From Amanita rubescens (Eukaryota; Basidiomycota; Agaricomycetes; Agaricales; Amanitaceae): a stretch of 64,000 nt of DNA. Numbering within the stretch: the first letter of the stretch is position 1; every line of letters starts with the position of its first letter. The position numbers and the translations under genes were made by a program. The stretch lies in the NCBI GenBank assembly GCA_015039365.1, contig WION01000008.1, positions 558,001 through 622,000 of the forward strand. The letters are read 5' to 3'. Below, in pieces: positions 36,123 to 49,619 of the stretch. Below the pieces are notes generated by a model. It had not been told where the DNA came from. It searched no databases and was given only the letters and a program-made list of their open reading frames with translations.

Positions 36123-37223
36123 TTACAGCAGTCCCGCAGGTGATAGTAATTTCAGCGCCTTCTCGTCCAACGGGTGTCGGCGTGGGGGTGGAATGTTTTC
36201 CAGATAAGCGAGCGGCGCAAGCCCTTCTAGCCCACCATCATCTGTTGACGTGGAATCGGAACCCCCCCAAGCCGAGAGCCTGCGCTGTTCCGAATGCGGT
36301 GCCTCATGCGATGAATTACGCCACGTCCTCTCCTTTGGAGAGTGCGACGACGCGGACCTGGGAGTATAAGGCACATACTCCAGGTGTGCAAACTCGGGTA
36401 CGTCTGATTCCGGGTTGAATATGTGATCTGGTCTGCCTTTCGCAGACCGTGCACTTTTGTATTTTCCGTGGGGGACTTGTAGCGTTGCAAGTTGAGGAAT
36501 ATCATCGATACATTTTAGCCGTTCAATGGATTCTTCTGTGAAATATCCAACTGGATAATTTGCCGATAAATAAGTGAGACCCGCGAACGTTGGCGAACGT
36601 CACTCACTTAGATGCCATTTACGCTGTCCTTTCGGGGTCTCGACAAATACGGTATAGGTCTGCTTGATAAGCGAATTGCGCGACATGTCATTACTCGACG
36701 ACGACCTGTGATAGTTTATTCAGCATGTCATTATGCAATTTTTGACAGTAAGGGTACTGACGGTCCGGCCACATCATACTCGGAATACATGTGTTGTGGC
36801 ACCTGTTTTTCATGGTAAAAGAGAAAACCCTTTGAAAGTATGAACATCGTCCAAGAGGTGTAATGTAAAACATACCTCCCGTACTCTTGAGGGACCCCAA
36901 CGTATTCCTGCAGATATTGATAAGAAACAACAACGAAGTAACAAATGTTATTGACCATCTGTCCATCTTTCGATTCCAACCTAGATGATGATGATGAGCG
37001 ATCATTAACCCGTTTGGCAGATCCATCTACTCACCCCCGTAAGCTCTGCATGGGGTCCTCTTTCTTCCCAAACGTATACAGAGCCTGGTGATATCAGGCT
37101 CCTTTCTTCCGTGTCCAATCTTCTGGTGACCATGGGGATTATGCCTAGGCGCACTGCATGGAATATTGTTCGGGCATCGGCGGGAGACCTGATGCGGAGT
37201 CCAGTGCACGTTGCGCGCTGCAT
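36123..37223 (-). CDS. WOPR-domain transcription factor 2 (Gti1/Pac2 family)
   Basis: Second WOPR regulator, opposite in strand to gene 1. First half: MQRATCTGLRIRSPADARTI, GIIPMVTRRLDTEERSLISP, SVYVWEERGPHAELTG, intron, VGIERWTDG, intron, IRWGPSRVRE, intron, GFLFYHEKQ. After another intron: RNSLIKQTYTVFVETPKGQR, KWHL, intron, GYFTEESIERLKCIDDIPQL and LQVPHGKYKSARSAKGRPD. The disordered tail is shorter than in gene 1 (about 120 residues) and ends RRHPLDEKALKLLSPAGLL, like the end of gene 1. At least five introns against three in gene 1. The reading frame is intact after splicing. Likely a regulator of development; targets unknown. Confidence 0.87.
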
Positions 37224-38812
37224 GTCGGAAGGGTGAGAAATGAGAGGTAAGGGGGAAAGGTAAGATGGGTTGTTTGACGAAGGGGAAGCTATATCAATTT
37301 AGTGGCGATTTGCTTTATCTGGAAAAGCCGTCCAGGGTAAACCGAAATGCACTGAAATCAAAGACTGATGGGGTTGTTAACTTTACGACACATTCAGAAC
37401 GCCTTAAAGGATGCAACCCAAAATATCCAATCTTGACAAATAGAGTTTTAGAACGACTGTGTATGACAGGGGTGGGCTGTGATGTGAAACTGAATCGTAC
37501 CTAAAAAATACGGGTATCATGATGACCGTTGCTGACTCTGTCATGGCGTATGCTAATTTATTCCCTACTGACAGTGTTAGGACGTGAACGTCAATAACAG
37601 GCTCCTCGGTTAAAATTTGATGACTTATCTGGCATTGTCTTCTTGGTTCTAAGTGAGTATACTCTTGGGGTGATGCTGCACATAACAATGTGCATCTGTA
37701 TATAGTTATGCACATGGCTACGCCGCTACCACATGAATGTAATACATTTTCACGCGCACGCATTAAGTACCAATCTGACATTTCTCCATCATAGATCACA
37801 CCGGAGCTTTGATTAACGCAAGCCGGCGGCTTTGACCAAATATCGTCTCCAAATTGCTGATTTCAACCGAGAGCAAAACTCCGGTCTTTGCTCGGGGGAG
37901 ATGATTGAGTACTAGACTGATGTGAACGAGAACGCCAGGTCAGACTCCGAGGTCTGCGAAAATAATGGACAGCGTAGAATTTTTGCTACGCAACGTAAGA
38001 ACATAGCTTTAGATTTGTAAATATTCAACTCGAGTCATTTGTTTGATCAACTTGCTGCGATGAGTTGATGAGATAAGTGTATTCTCGTGACAGAGCTGTT
38101 AATAGGTCTCGAGATCAGAATACTGATCGGTCCAATTGTCGCTGACGATAATTCCAAAACTGACATGAATACATCGGGAAAGGTTTACTGGTGGCCCAAA
38201 CTAGCAGTTTATAGACAAATTGATCTCGTCGAAGCTCAGAACTGTGACCTTCAGGATTCAAGTGGCACCGATTAATTTTGATCCCTTCAACGCTGCAAAG
38301 CGGCCCTGATAAGTTGCTGCTTTTCATGTGGAATGCAATGATATATGATCAATGTAGTGCATGCGCATTGCGCGCATCACGATTAATCTTGAACAGGAGT
38401 TTCGGCCGATGCGCTTATTACTCGTGACCTCCTAAGTTACTCGAGATGAAGCTCCTGTATTTGGCTCGCTTCGTGATGATGCCTCGAGGCACCCGTCATT
38501 AGACATTTATGATTTAAGCTGATATGCTCCGCACATGCACTAGCTTTGCTGGCCCTGTGAATCCGACGTTTGGCTTGTATTGTCTGGACTACCAATAACA
38601 TCAAATACAAATAACATCTATCTAAAAGCTTAAGGGCTGTATGTATATCCAAGCCTGTCCGTAAGTGACTGCATAAATAATGTGTCAGGATGGAGAAAAA
38701 GTAGGAGTGTCGTAATTATGAAGTGACTATATAAATCTCTTACCCACGATCCAAGCTCAATATGTAGAAATTGAATAAAACACAGCCCCAAAGGATAAAA
38801 TGGACAGACCAA
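37224..38812. other. Gene-poor stretch of 1.6 kb
   Basis: Upstream of WOPR gene 2. WOPR genes in other fungi have long promoters, so this may be regulatory (inference). No supported gene on either strand. Confidence 0.45.
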
Positions 38813-39725
38813 TCAGTGATTTCTATGTTTTTTGCGTTTAGCACCATCGATGACGGCGCCTGAAGCGGCAATCATATTATGCAGCTCGCCAGATTTTTCC
38901 AGAGCTTGTATCTCCGACACGGGACCCATCAACTTGCCACCGACTATAAGTATCGGCAGTTCACGATGACCCGTCAGGCGCGACAGAAGAGGCTGGAGGA
39001 CATCAACATCACTGCGAATGTCCACGTCTATGATGGTCGGTGATGGCTGCAGATTCAAGCTGGCTAATGTACTTTTGATTTCTCGCGAATCGGACGAATA
39101 CATCTGAACAATTCATTGTCGGTGTGCTTGGCTATGTATGAGCATGCTGGTAACTCACTTTAGAGTAAAGAAATACTGGATTTCTTGTCCATACGTCCGT
39201 TACCATAGCTTGGACTTCTTGTTCTGCGCGCGAACCCCTTGTATCAAAATCCAGAATAAGTTGTGGATCAATCGGGAGTTCAGGATCTATATAGGACGGA
39301 ATGACGTTGTGAGGTAAACTAGCAATGAAACTGGAGACAGCAGCCAATTCCTGGGCCGGGTCCAGGTGAACCTGCTTTCTATGTTCTGTGGGATATGGCT
39401 TCAAGTTGTGTTGATGGGCCTTCAATGTCTCTAGTACGCGGTGTACGTCCGGCGATGGACCACTCTTTAGAGCGGTCAAGGTGGAAAATGAGTGGTGAAA
39501 GAGCAAGTAAAGAGAAAAAATGACCAGGAGGACGAGCGCTAAAAAAGTTGCACGACGTCGTAGTCTCGGAGGGCGCAAGGGAAAAACTTTGCTGGATAGC
39601 GGCATGGGAGAGGGCGGGAGTAGATGAGGAGCGGTCGGCTTGCGAAGGACAGGGAGTGAAAGGGACTGGCTGTGGACATGTGCAGTCGCAGAGGTGTCTT
39701 TGCTAGAGAAGTGGGGTATCGACAT
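38813..39725 (-). CDS. Membrane-anchored glutaredoxin-like protein lacking the catalytic cysteine
   Basis: Resembles Golgi/ER glutaredoxins of the Grx6/7 type. N-terminal cytosolic part MSIPHFSSKDTSATAHVHSQ, one transmembrane helix after RRR (ATFLALVLLVIFSLYLLFHH), a stem, then a thioredoxin-fold domain: NPVFLYSK|MYSSDSREIKSTL, PTIIDVDIRSDVDVLQPLLS, HRELPILIVGGKLMG. In ordinary members the CPYC/CPYS motif follows SK-x-Y; here the position is YSSDS, so the nucleophilic Cys is Ser. The cis-Pro (ELP) and GG motif remain. One intron between SK and MYSS. Probably inactive as a thiol reductase; perhaps a glutathione-binding or structural role. Confidence 0.72.
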
Positions 39726-39879
39726 GATGATACGATGTGACAGCTTTGGCCAAGAAAGAAGGCAGGTCCGCCGAAGATCATACAAAAAAAGCAACTCTTC
39801 TGATGCTAACTTCTTGCCCCTTAATGCGCATCAACCGGACTTCCGATGCTAGGGGCTTCTACATTCCTAATAACTTACA

Positions 39880-41431
39880 CTACTAAGCTCGCAATTCGAA
39901 CAGGTAATGTTTAATTCCCCAGCCTTTGGGCGCTGTCAGCCTACCATTCCCAAGGACTCACCTGTCCACTGTCCGTCGCAAAGAGCTCTGAGCGATCCTT
40001 ACCGAGCACGCGGAACCTATTGAAGTTTCTGAAACCCTCCGACTCCATCCCTCCCCTTTTTGATGGCATCCTTCCTAAGCTCTTCAATGCGGCGCTGCGT
40101 GCCTGCTTATTTAACACGTGCTTTGATGTCCGGTTGAAACTCACCGATCCTGTTCTTGTCTTGTCGCTTAAGCCAATCTTCTAACGTGCGCGAATAATAA
40201 TGTGTCCCCCGCAAGATACCAGCTTCGGACAAGGGTTAGGTCAGATTGAAAGTATAACTTAAACGATATGAGTATGAATACCAACACTAACCATCTTATA
40301 TTGATGAGAAGGTCATGCGAAGGCATGGTGCCACGACCACCATTCCAAGTCAGTCTCTTACGCTCAGGCTTACCAGAGAAGAAAATTTGTGCCATCCTCA
40401 AAATGGCACGGGACTACGATGACAGAATATATGCACGAACAAGAGAGCACCACATCTTCGGTCGCCACTTGATCAATTTTCATGTGTTCAAACACCTATT
40501 CACGCAATTTGATACGCAGGCAGAAATATTCAGTAACTCTCGATAGGGAGTGACCTATCAAAGCTAAAGGGGATTGAGAAGCTTTTGATGCAGACGCAAG
40601 AGAACCGCCTACTCTCTGGCTCCCGCAAAGTCGAATGCGTTGACATCGGATGTAATTACCCGCAGCAAAACTCAGAACAGTAGTTAGAAGGACTTGATGA
40701 CGGCACCTCGATATTAGTCAGGCAACGCTCCCCTGCGACGGCTTCGATGTGCGTCGCTTGAGTTGCAGTCGGGAAGCCCGACAATGCAAGAATTTGGATA
40801 TTTCTAGGCGAGTCTTTGATCTGGCTACCCTGTGCACATTAAAAAACATATCACCTCCGCTAGAAAGATAGTTAAGCTACCCCATCCTGATAGGTGCACA
40901 GAGCGCTAATCAGAGTTTCTGCGTTCACGCACCACAACCTAAATCAAGAACGTCTTGGCCATCTCGAGGCTTTCTGGCAATAGCTTTCAAGCATCAAGGC
41001 TTCTACCTGTGCAAGAGTTTCGGGTATAAGCAGGCCGAATATTTTCCATGTGGCCCGAGAGTGAATAATATAAACTTGGTAGATACCTAATGAATTGGCC
41101 GCATGGATGCTCTGCGAGTTGCAACTGACTCGTAGGAATAACGCTTGCCTCGTAAAGCTGTTCGTTGGCTTTTTCGGGGAGGTCAGCAATTGTCGCTCTG
41201 TTCCGAACTTCCTCAATCCATTTCATCTTGGCAGCATGGTTCAACTCGAATGAACCATAATCAAATTGACAAAGACGCTGCCTTAACAATGCTCGAATTG
41301 CCAAAGGGACAACGAAATCAGGAATCAGACCCTTTTTCGAGAGTTCTGATCAAGAGTTACATGGGCAAACCATCCAGACGCACGTTGTCCAAAAGGTTGT
41401 ATGCAACGTCGAGAATAGAAATCAGAGCCAT
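39880..41431 (-). pseudogene. Decayed SAM-dependent methyltransferase (CFA synthase/coclaurine N-methyltransferase-like)
   Basis: Family landmarks occur in the right order on one strand but not in one frame. Start MALISILDVAYNLLDN; LIPDFVVPLAIRALLRQRL; NHAAKMKWIEEVRNR; PEKANEQLYE; LGPHGKYSACLYP; ETLAQVEALMLESYCQKAS; DGQDVLDLGCG at 40931-40963 (SAM-binding loop); WGSLTIFLAE after an intron; DVNAFDFAGA; VFEHMK at 40478-40495; HIFCHRS; GTMPSHDLL near 40312-40332; FQSDLTLVRSWYLAG; THYYSRTLEDWLKRQDKN; SELFA; WGIKHYLFEL at 39901-39921. Frame breaks lie between CLYP and ETLAQ, at KAS/DGQ, after HIFCHRS, and at a five-C run (40206-40210); stops also interrupt it. An intact, highly diverged gene is unlikely. 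Confidence 0.72.
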
Positions 41432-41578
41432 GATACGGTGGTCAAGCGTCAGGCTTGTTGAATTGACCGATACCCAGGGAAGTACAAATCGATTTGATCC
41501 CAAGAACGTCACTCAGCTTCTAGAAGGAACAAAGTAGATTAACTCGCCGAGGGCCACAACGTAGGATAACTAATTTAA

Positions 41579-44165
41579 CTAATGAGGTTCGTAAAGTCCC
41601 AAACCTAAACCTAAATTCATGCCAAGTTCCAAGTTCCCGTTCATGTATGCTTCACGAAGCTGGGCAAAACCGGGGTTAAGAACATTACGTACGGTGGACA
41701 GGACTGCGCTCGCTGTCATTTGTAGACTCCATAGACCAACGGTCCTGATACGCTGTCTATTCATAGCCGACTGCGAGACGTGATACGCAAGTGCATCATA
41801 AACCTAACAGGGTCGGGGTATCAGCTACCAAAACCTCGCTATGTATATGATTCTTACTTTGTACGCGATGTCATCCATTAAACCAGCTGTTAATAGAATG
41901 TTAGAGGTGGCCCGGGAAGAAAAACGGGCATCATCTTACTTTCCCACATCTACGTTGCAAGCCGAGTCAGCAGGTATACATTTCCCAAATGATGAAAACT
42001 CACAGTCCATGCACCGTCAAATTCTGAAAGGTTCTTCACAACTCGACAATGTATGGGGACCAGTGTACGATTTGCGCTGAAGGATTCAGCCTCTAGGCAT
42101 GGTCTTTGTGGAGACAGTAATTTACTCACTTCATAAATGCGACAATGGGCCTCACAAATGCATTATTGATGTAAGATAAGTCGTTTGTAAATAAGGGCAC
42201 TGCGGCCTTTAGGTCCCTGAATCGAAGATCAATGTCGATGACCACTTTCGGCCCATCATTTTCCTCGTCGAGATTCTCTTCGTCTTCATCCTCTTCGTGA
42301 GGTAAGGAAGGAGCGCTGAGAGGTGGCTTTGCGAGTTCGCGTTGCCCTGGAATTCGCTGGAGATCTTCAGTCTCTCGCGATAGGGTAGTGCTAATTGCGT
42401 CTGCTATTTCTCCGAGGATGGCGTTAAAATCTTTCTGGGGATCATGGGGAAACTTGATGTCTAATACAGCATCGACCTTGCCCGAAGTTATCCAGGATAT
42501 CGGTCCCTCTGCTGTAGTAGTCGCTTTGAGATGGTCGATGTTGACGCCATCAATGCGAATTCGCGACTGAAATTTGTGATTAAATCTAAATGCACTTCCC
42601 GGTGTCTTGTCACTAGACGCACCATTCTCGCCCAATTTCCATCCAGGAGATCTTTCTCTGTTGTTCTTCCAATACTTTGCGGTTTGTGCAAGCTGAATAA
42701 ACAGTTGTCAAACTGGCCCACTACGTTCTCGGCGGACAGGAAGTCATAGAATAACCAACGCTTCCTGAAAGTTCGAATATCCGCACGAAATATGGAGGCA
42801 GTATAAGGACGGAAGTTGCCAGGCTGGTAAACCGTTATTAAGAGATCTTCGACCTGCAATGACTCGAGGTGAAAATCTCCTGGCTGAGCCTTGTGGCGAA
42901 AGGCGGCGGGATCCAGGGGTTTTTCTGGGTCCCAATATACCGAACGGCGATCTGGAATACATGTGGTAAAGTATTTCTTGTTGCAAAGAACCACATACCT
43001 AATACTCCACGTACGCCCCTAACGACGGCATTTTCCACCAGTCCTTTACCGTCCAGCCATCTCCACAAGGACAAGGTGACATCGACGGAATCAATTGTTA
43101 GGTCAAAAGACGATTTATTTGTGTCATCGTCATCATTGGCCCGTGGCGTTTCATGATCATCGTCATCTTCACCTATGCGAAGGTTGGCTGGGTGATCTAA
43201 GACGTCATAGCCCACAGCTAACATATGTCCATTATGTTTCTGGATGAGTCCCTTTTGTGTACGTTTACGTGGTTGCCAAGAAACATAAACATTTTTGAAT
43301 GAGATCCTTGAATCTTTCCATTTTGGAACGATTGCCGATTCAAATATGATCGTTACGCCCGTTTCCGATGTCAGGTAATCGCTGATGGCGCGCGCGACGA
43401 AATCTGGATTTACGAAGATATTAAAGAAGAGGAATTTTGAAGAAATTAGCCTTACGCTGAAGCCTCAAGCTGTTCGCCGTTGCGAACACGACGGAGAAAA
43501 ACGTAGTCCTGAATTCTAATGTTAAGGAATGCTTTTGTGAAAGATATAGGAACATACGTGCCGACAAAAATCCACAGAGTTTGACTCATAAGGAACCAGG
43601 TCACAAAGGCCGAGATATCATCCGCGTTGAACTTTCGAAATGACTTGATAGTGAACCACTTGAAGCGGACCCTTAAACGCTGCCAAAACCCATTGGCGAC
43701 ACCAAGGAAGTTGTCCAGTGTATGCCGCTGGGTGCTCGGTAGGGACTTCGCCAGTCTTTGATAGAAACGGGAATAATGCTCGAGTGAGGGATGGTGTTCC
43801 GTTTCATGACGATCTGGGGATGGAGGATCATTGTCATGCAAGGGCTTTTTAGACGCGGAATCATCGACTGGGAATTTTTGGGAAGCTGTGATATGAAAAA
43901 AGCGGGATTGAACCCTAGGTCTATGGATATGCGAATGGAAGGTTGAGAGCAAAATTCTCCGAGCGCGGGAGTCTACTGGTTGGCATGGTGTGTGTATACG
44001 AAGAGAGAGCTGTCGGCGAAAGAAGTCACTTATGATGCCGTAGCGGTCATAGTCCGCATTATGAAGCGCTCCGCGATGGCGCAGAGAAACGAGAGCAGTT
44101 CTGCAGGAGGCAAAATGCATGCAGGGCCGGAACGTGAGCGGAGACAAATAAGGAAGGGAATTCAC
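41579..44165 (-). CDS. MDM31: Mitochondrial inner-membrane protein Mdm31-like
   Basis: Mdm31/Mdm32 shape mitochondria and help keep nucleoids and cardiolipin in order. Basic N-terminal presequence-like region (MHFASCRTALVSLRHRG, RARRILLSTFHSHIHRPRVQ), then LDNFLGVANGFWQRLRVRFK, FNADDISAFVTWFLMSQTLW (first membrane helix) and VPISFTKAFLNIRIQDYVF. The intermembrane domain holds LTIDSVDVTLSLWRWLDGKG, VDVLEDLLITVYQPG-like text at QVEDLLITVYQPGNFRPYTA, DGNWARMVRLVTRHREVHLD, SWITSGKVDAVLDIKFPHDP and an acidic block. A late exon MDDIAYK joins VYDALAYHVSQSAMNRQRIR and RTVGLWSLQMTASAVLSTVR. About eight introns. The start may be 44165 or a Met further in. Confidence 0.8.
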
Positions 44166-44640
44166 ACCCCTATGCTCACACTCCTAGACTTTGACTTCTG
44201 CCCGCCAGCACCAGCAGCCTTCCTGTAAGACAAACTCGAATGCATATATGCGCAAAAGTTCCTGAATCCCTGATGTTCTACAGGCACAGAAAGAGCACAA
44301 TGGTTACATTGCCGAGTACATGTTAAATAACCAACGAGGTCACGCTGCTACTGATGAGAACTCCGCACTAGTTCCACCAAAGACAAGAGCACCACGCGAG
44401 AGAGGCACCAAGAACAAGTCACATCGACCGCTGCGAGAGCGAAATCTGACGCGCCAGACTCCTCGCAAAGTGAAAAAGAGGACTATGGGAATGGTTGCGA
44501 AGAGCAAACATCGACGGAGGGGCTGGCGGTGGCGGGGGGTTTGACGCGGAAGGGGGCGATAGTAGTTGCTTTGTCTGATTACTAAGCTCGCATATACAGT
44601 ACATATATGTTTCTTCCGTCCTTTTTCTGATCCTTTCCAG
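44166..44640. other. Divergent promoter region, MDM31 and long coiled-coil gene
   Basis: 475 bp between divergent starts. A 74-codon basic frame at 44320-44544 looks like chance. Confidence 0.4.
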
Positions 44641-47600
44641 ATGTCTACTCCCATCAACCTCACTAACTTCACGTTTACGACAATAGGCAAACAACCAGAT
44701 CTCCTCAAACGCATTTCTACGCCTCATCCAAATCACGTCTATAAAGACAACTCCATAGATCCTCCTTCCCAGCACCAAGAATCACCTCCATCGAGACCCA
44801 CCTTGCTACAGGTCTTAGCAGACCAAGACAAATCGAAGCCTCATCTTCCCCCCGAGCCGACAAACCACGCCCCTTCGTCGTTGGGCATTTTCGACAAAAG
44901 AGCTGCAGCCCTGTTTGCCGCACGCGTGCCTGAAACATTTAGTCAGGTGTCAGCTCCGCTTCGGCAAGCATCTGCGAGCAGGGACGAGCTCATGGCTAAG
45001 AGCCGGCTCGCTAGTCCAGATTTTATAGGTTCTATGGAACTTGTGTATCCTCCAACAGAACCAGCTGCCTCCCCAGCCCCTGGATTCCCCGTCATGCCCA
45101 GTAGTTTTGCTGCGGATGTACAGTTCATCCAATAGTACCCAGCCCAACACATTGGACAGCATTCTTACATCGCTTGAACAAGTCATACAAGCCCTTGCCG
45201 CCAAGTCAATGTTAAGTTTAGAAAACGCTCGCAAATCCGAGGCACTCGCACAGACATCGCTTGCCACTGCTAAAGAGTCTGTTGCCGTTGCCCAGGAAAG
45301 TACTTCTTTGGCCCAAACGACCAAAGACCTGGTAGACCAGATTCTTATTGGATTCGCTCAGCTTGTCCTCCGTTGCAAAGACGAAGCTACTGGGGAGCAA
45401 GGCTGCAACTTGGAATACGAATTGGAGGGATTCCACCATTTGATTACCGAGGAGGCCAGGGATACCCAGCCCACAGGGCTTCCCCACGACGTTCTCTATG
45501 CCATGGTAGCCGAATGTGCGAAGAAAGTGCGTGAACGCGGTGGATCGCGAAAGAGAAAGCGGAGCCAGGACCACGAGGAGGCAACGGAAGGCAATGACTT
45601 GCCATATCTGCCTCATAAGGAACGACGTATCGAACAAGGGACCATGTCACTTGATTTGGACCTTGAGATGGAAGCGGAAGCTGCGAGGAAAGCATGGGGT
45701 CAAGAAGTTGAACGACGCTCCATGGTCCCTCCGGACACTGCCCCAAAGGCGAATTTGCGGCAACAAGAGCAAAGAAGAGCCACTGAAAATCATGCAAGTG
45801 ATGCACAACAAGCCGCTGAGAGGGGTGCTTCCGAGACTGGACAACTTTTGAACCAGCTGGATCAGGTTCCCGGACCGGCGAGCCAAATAACTGGGCGGCC
45901 TGTTGCTGCCTTGGAGCAAGATTTATCATCCCACCAGGGCGTGGATTCCGCCAGAGGTCCCGAAGACACTGAGGATGCACTGCAAGCTCAGCGTCGGCGA
46001 GAACTGGAGGAACGAAAATTAGAAATCGCCAGATTTCATATACGAGAACGAGAATCAAAAGAATTACAAACGAGACGTAAAGAAATGGAGAAGAAGAATG
46101 CTGCAGCATTGATCGAGCCGCAGAAGGAGGGGAGAGTAGAAACGGGACCAACTATTTCTTCTGCGCCCACTGGAACTCTTGCCCTATCGAATGCAATGGC
46201 AAGTAAGGACGCGTTACCCAGCGCAGCACAACGAAAGACTGCTGCTGGTGATATTTCCAAGAAGAAAGATATCGAACAACGATTGGCAATGGAGAAGCAA
46301 CAAGCTTCCGCGGCTGTAAAGCCTAGGCCTGCCCAGGCAGGCGACGCTGTTCCTCAGAATCACGTTGATCAGCCCGGCATATGTGCTAAGGAACACCTCC
46401 CAGAAAGTCAAAGCGACCTACAAAATCGTCCCCAAATCTTAGGTGACGACAAAGGCGACGTGCGGAGGAAACAACAAGAAATCAGTGAGCAGCAACGAAA
46501 CGCAGAGGCGGAGGCTGTCGCGAAGACTCGGGCTCAGAGTGCAAAATTCAAAGAACGTACGAACGGCGCATCAGACGCCAATAAACCGTGTAAACCGAAA
46601 GCGATCACAGCGCCCAATGTTGGTAATGTCGTTGCTCAACAAACATTGGCAATGTCGCCCAAGGTGAAGGGTAAAAAGTCTCGTAATCCTCAAACACCTG
46701 TCGCAGACACCGGTGATTCATCTACCCAAAAGACAGGGCCTATACCACCTGTGCAAGGCTTCGGTCCACCGCCTCGACCCCAACAAGCACTCCCAGTCGT
46801 GAATCAGACAGCTCCCCGAAATGTTCGACCTTCCAGCGTCCCGCCTATTGAGTGCATTATTGAACCTTCTAGTCCTGATCCAAGCAAGATGGAACTACGA
46901 CCTATCTCTCAGGAGCGTAGCGGCGATTCACAGAGAGCATTACATCCGAAATCCTCAGGAACGATCAATGTGTCTCCAGAAGTTCAGCCAGCGAAGCCTC
47001 GCGTTAGAAATTCTGTTTCCGGTACTACTGGACAGAGCACTTCTGGCCATACCGCACGTCTTCCACGAGTGTCAACGGATACAATTGTCCCAAAGGTGGA
47101 AATCCAGTCACCTACGATCGCACAATCTACGACAATTCAGCAACCCCCGCCTCCGAGGCCGCCGACCCCGATCAGTAACATCCCCAATCCCTCGCAGCTG
47201 AAGACTATACGCCGTCCTACGCCTGATGATTCTCACACCCCTCACGACAATCGTCCCCGACAATCCAGCGAAGAAACAGGTTATCCAGGAGCTTTGGACA
47301 AGAACCGCAGATCAAATATAAGTTCGAAGAAGAGTGTTTCAAGTACATTACCTATTGCAAGCCCACCTGCGCCCCGTCGTAACTTATCCCCTCAGGATGG
47401 CCAATCGACAGACATGGTCAGAAATTCTCAACCGATAAATTACGAAGCGCAACGTATCAACCAACAGAACGATCCACCGTCGCATATGGCTGAGACTCTG
47501 AATACTTCATCCCATCTCCGTGAGACAAGACCATCTCGTGGATGGGCCTATGAACGCTCTTCCATTTCTCCTCCCAGGTCCATTGGTATAAAGCGTCCTC

Positions 47601-48088
47601 GCGTCAGCGACCGTTTAGATGACATGGATGGACGCCATTGGTCTCCTGGTCAGGAACCTCTAGGGCGTAGGGATCGCCTCGCACGTCTGCACAATTGTAG
47701 AACTCCGTCAGGTTCTCCACCTTTGAGGTTCCGAGGAGACTCCCCCCCTCGTCCACTGCTGGCCCGTCTGGAGGAAACTCAGGATTTAGCAGTCTACCGC
47801 GGCGGTGAAACATATCGCCCCTTTCTGTCGCCAGCTGGCGCCACGGATTGGGATATGCAAAGACATAGGGATGATGTAGACGGTTATCCAAGACCTTCGT
47901 CGGATTCGCGACCTTTGGAGCTACTTGACCGGTTTTCCAACACGATGCCAGATGGAAGCGATCATCCCAGGCAAGTTCGTACAGGTCCACAGCATCCGAA
48001 GCGACAAAACGGAACCGTCCCTCGAGGAACAGCAAGACGTGGTAGAAGAGGAGGTACTACTCTGTCACTTGAACAACGAATTTCTTAA
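44641..48088 (+). CDS. Long disordered/coiled-coil protein of unknown function
   Basis: About 1,100 residues, family not recognised. Starts MSTPINLTNFTFTTIGKQPD; N-terminal region Pro/Ser-rich. Residues in the first third form a coiled coil: LTSLEQVIQALAAKSMLSLE, LATAKESVAVAQESTSLAQT. Then long Gln/Glu/Arg/Ala-rich helices (LEERKLEIARFHIRERESKE) and a Pro/Ser/Arg-rich part with PPPRPPTPISNIPNPSQLK. The end is basic: RGTARRGRRGGTTLSLEQR. The first 165 codons are in one frame and the rest in another; an intron with a GTGTCA donor at 44946 or a GTGTAT donor near 45045, or an indel, must join them between about 44946 and 45143. Nuclear or RNP role is a guess from the RG/SR-like tail. Confidence 0.65.
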
Positions 48089-48253
48089 GAAATGTGCAGA
48101 AGCGCGACCAGACCAGTTACCATACGTATGAAAACATCGTTCATTGGTAATTAAGCAAATTGTCTTGCAGAAAGAATTAATTATACGGATAGCCAGAGAG
48201 CATGTACTACGTGAGGTATAACTTCTGCACAATGTGCCGTGCATGGTGTACTC

Positions 48254-49506
48254 TTAATTACCACCGCAAATCGAAAGTTCTTTCATCTCCTGCAAAACAC
48301 CCTCGACCTGTCAACATTCCATTAGCGCCCGTTGAGCTGCGATTCAGGACTAATTACCTGCGCATCTAATTGACCTGCAGCATAATCATCTCTAACGTTG
48401 TCAGCAAAGTATCTGCAATGTCGTTGGTCAGAAAACTAGTCGTACAATGGGGCATATAACATACCGTTGAACACCACTGAGCTTCTCGTAACCCTCTTCG
48501 GCGAATTTTGACTGCATCCGAATCATAGCCTCAAAGCTGGGGTCGAAATAAGGAACGCGGAGATCAAGAAGCTGAGGTAGTTCGGTTATAAGCTGATCAT
48601 TCAAAGCATCAAAAACTTCTTTTGCTTCGTCGTGTTCTTGCTGTGCCTGAACAGAATGTTAGAAATAATGATGTTGATCTTATTGCGGGCTGACAACCTT
48701 GGGTAGTTTGGTCGGATCTTCACTTGGTTTGTCAATCACTTTCTTGAGCTTGCTCCGTGCTGCGTCGTAATCTAACAGCTAATGGATAATAAACGATATG
48801 GACATTGTAGAATATCTGAGGCCTTACTTTCTTGTTCCGCTTGGATATATGCTCATTCACGACTGGATAGTAGGCGCACATCTTGCCCAGCGGTTCCGAT
48901 ATCGTGGTACGATATGGTCCTTCCTGCATCCAAATTCAGAAATCGCAATTCACCAATTGAGGGAATGTACCAAACCAGTTCTCGTCCGAATCCAGTATCC
49001 AGATCGTCTACCGACCTTTTGTAGGCGTGGCCTGACATGGCCCCTTCCGAGTTATGATCAGAGCCGTAGAATGTCTCGATAGTCTCAGCAATGCGAGATT
49101 GGGAGGATGTCATAGCTAAGGGAGACGTGTCATCGGAAGGTATCATAGAGACATGAAACAAACACTGACCGCGCATGGCATCCCAGTATGCCTTACTGTC
49201 CTTTTGAAGCGCCTGGCACTCCTTTTCAAATCTAAAGCGTATTAAGACCAGACGGAAGGATTTTGAAGCATAGACAGCACTCACATACGGTATTTGGACT
49301 CTTCTTCCGTAAACTCGCGGTCGACGGTTCTTTCAATTTGACCAGTCTTTTGTAGGAGCTGCCAAACGGGGTGGTAAGATACAGATAAGATAGATGGAGC
49401 TGGCCGGCGTACCGTGGTTCCAGCTCTGTTTACTGACTTCTTAAAGCTACATTACATTGAGAATTGGATTGAGAAAGATGGTGAATACGGACCCGGCCCA
49501 GCTCAT
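48254..49506 (-). CDS. RVS161: BAR-domain protein Rvs161/Hob3
   Basis: Amphiphysin-type N-BAR protein that bends membranes in endocytosis and, in fission yeast, helps Cdc42 activation. Spliced N-terminus MSWAG|FKKSVNRAGTT, then LLQKTGQIERTVDREFTEEE, FEKECQALQKDSKAYWDAMR, AMTSSQSRIAETIETFYG, KRSVDDLDTGFGRELDAPYR and TTISEPLGKMCAYYPVVNEH. Then LLDYDAARSKLKKVIDKPSE, LPQLLDLRVPYFDPSFEAMI and the end LQEMKELSICGGN. About 265 residues, as expected; no SH3 domain, so Rvs161 rather than Rvs167 type. Seven or so introns. 113 bp divergent from UVDE. Confidence 0.92.
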
Positions 49507-49619
49507 AGTTGTTGCGCAGTGGGATGAGGTTAGAGTATAGGGGTGCTTAGTCAGCGCGATGCTACAGCCCTTCCAGGCCAGTGCAGTTGAGGCTCTCGCA
49601 AAATGGCAAGCCGTTACTT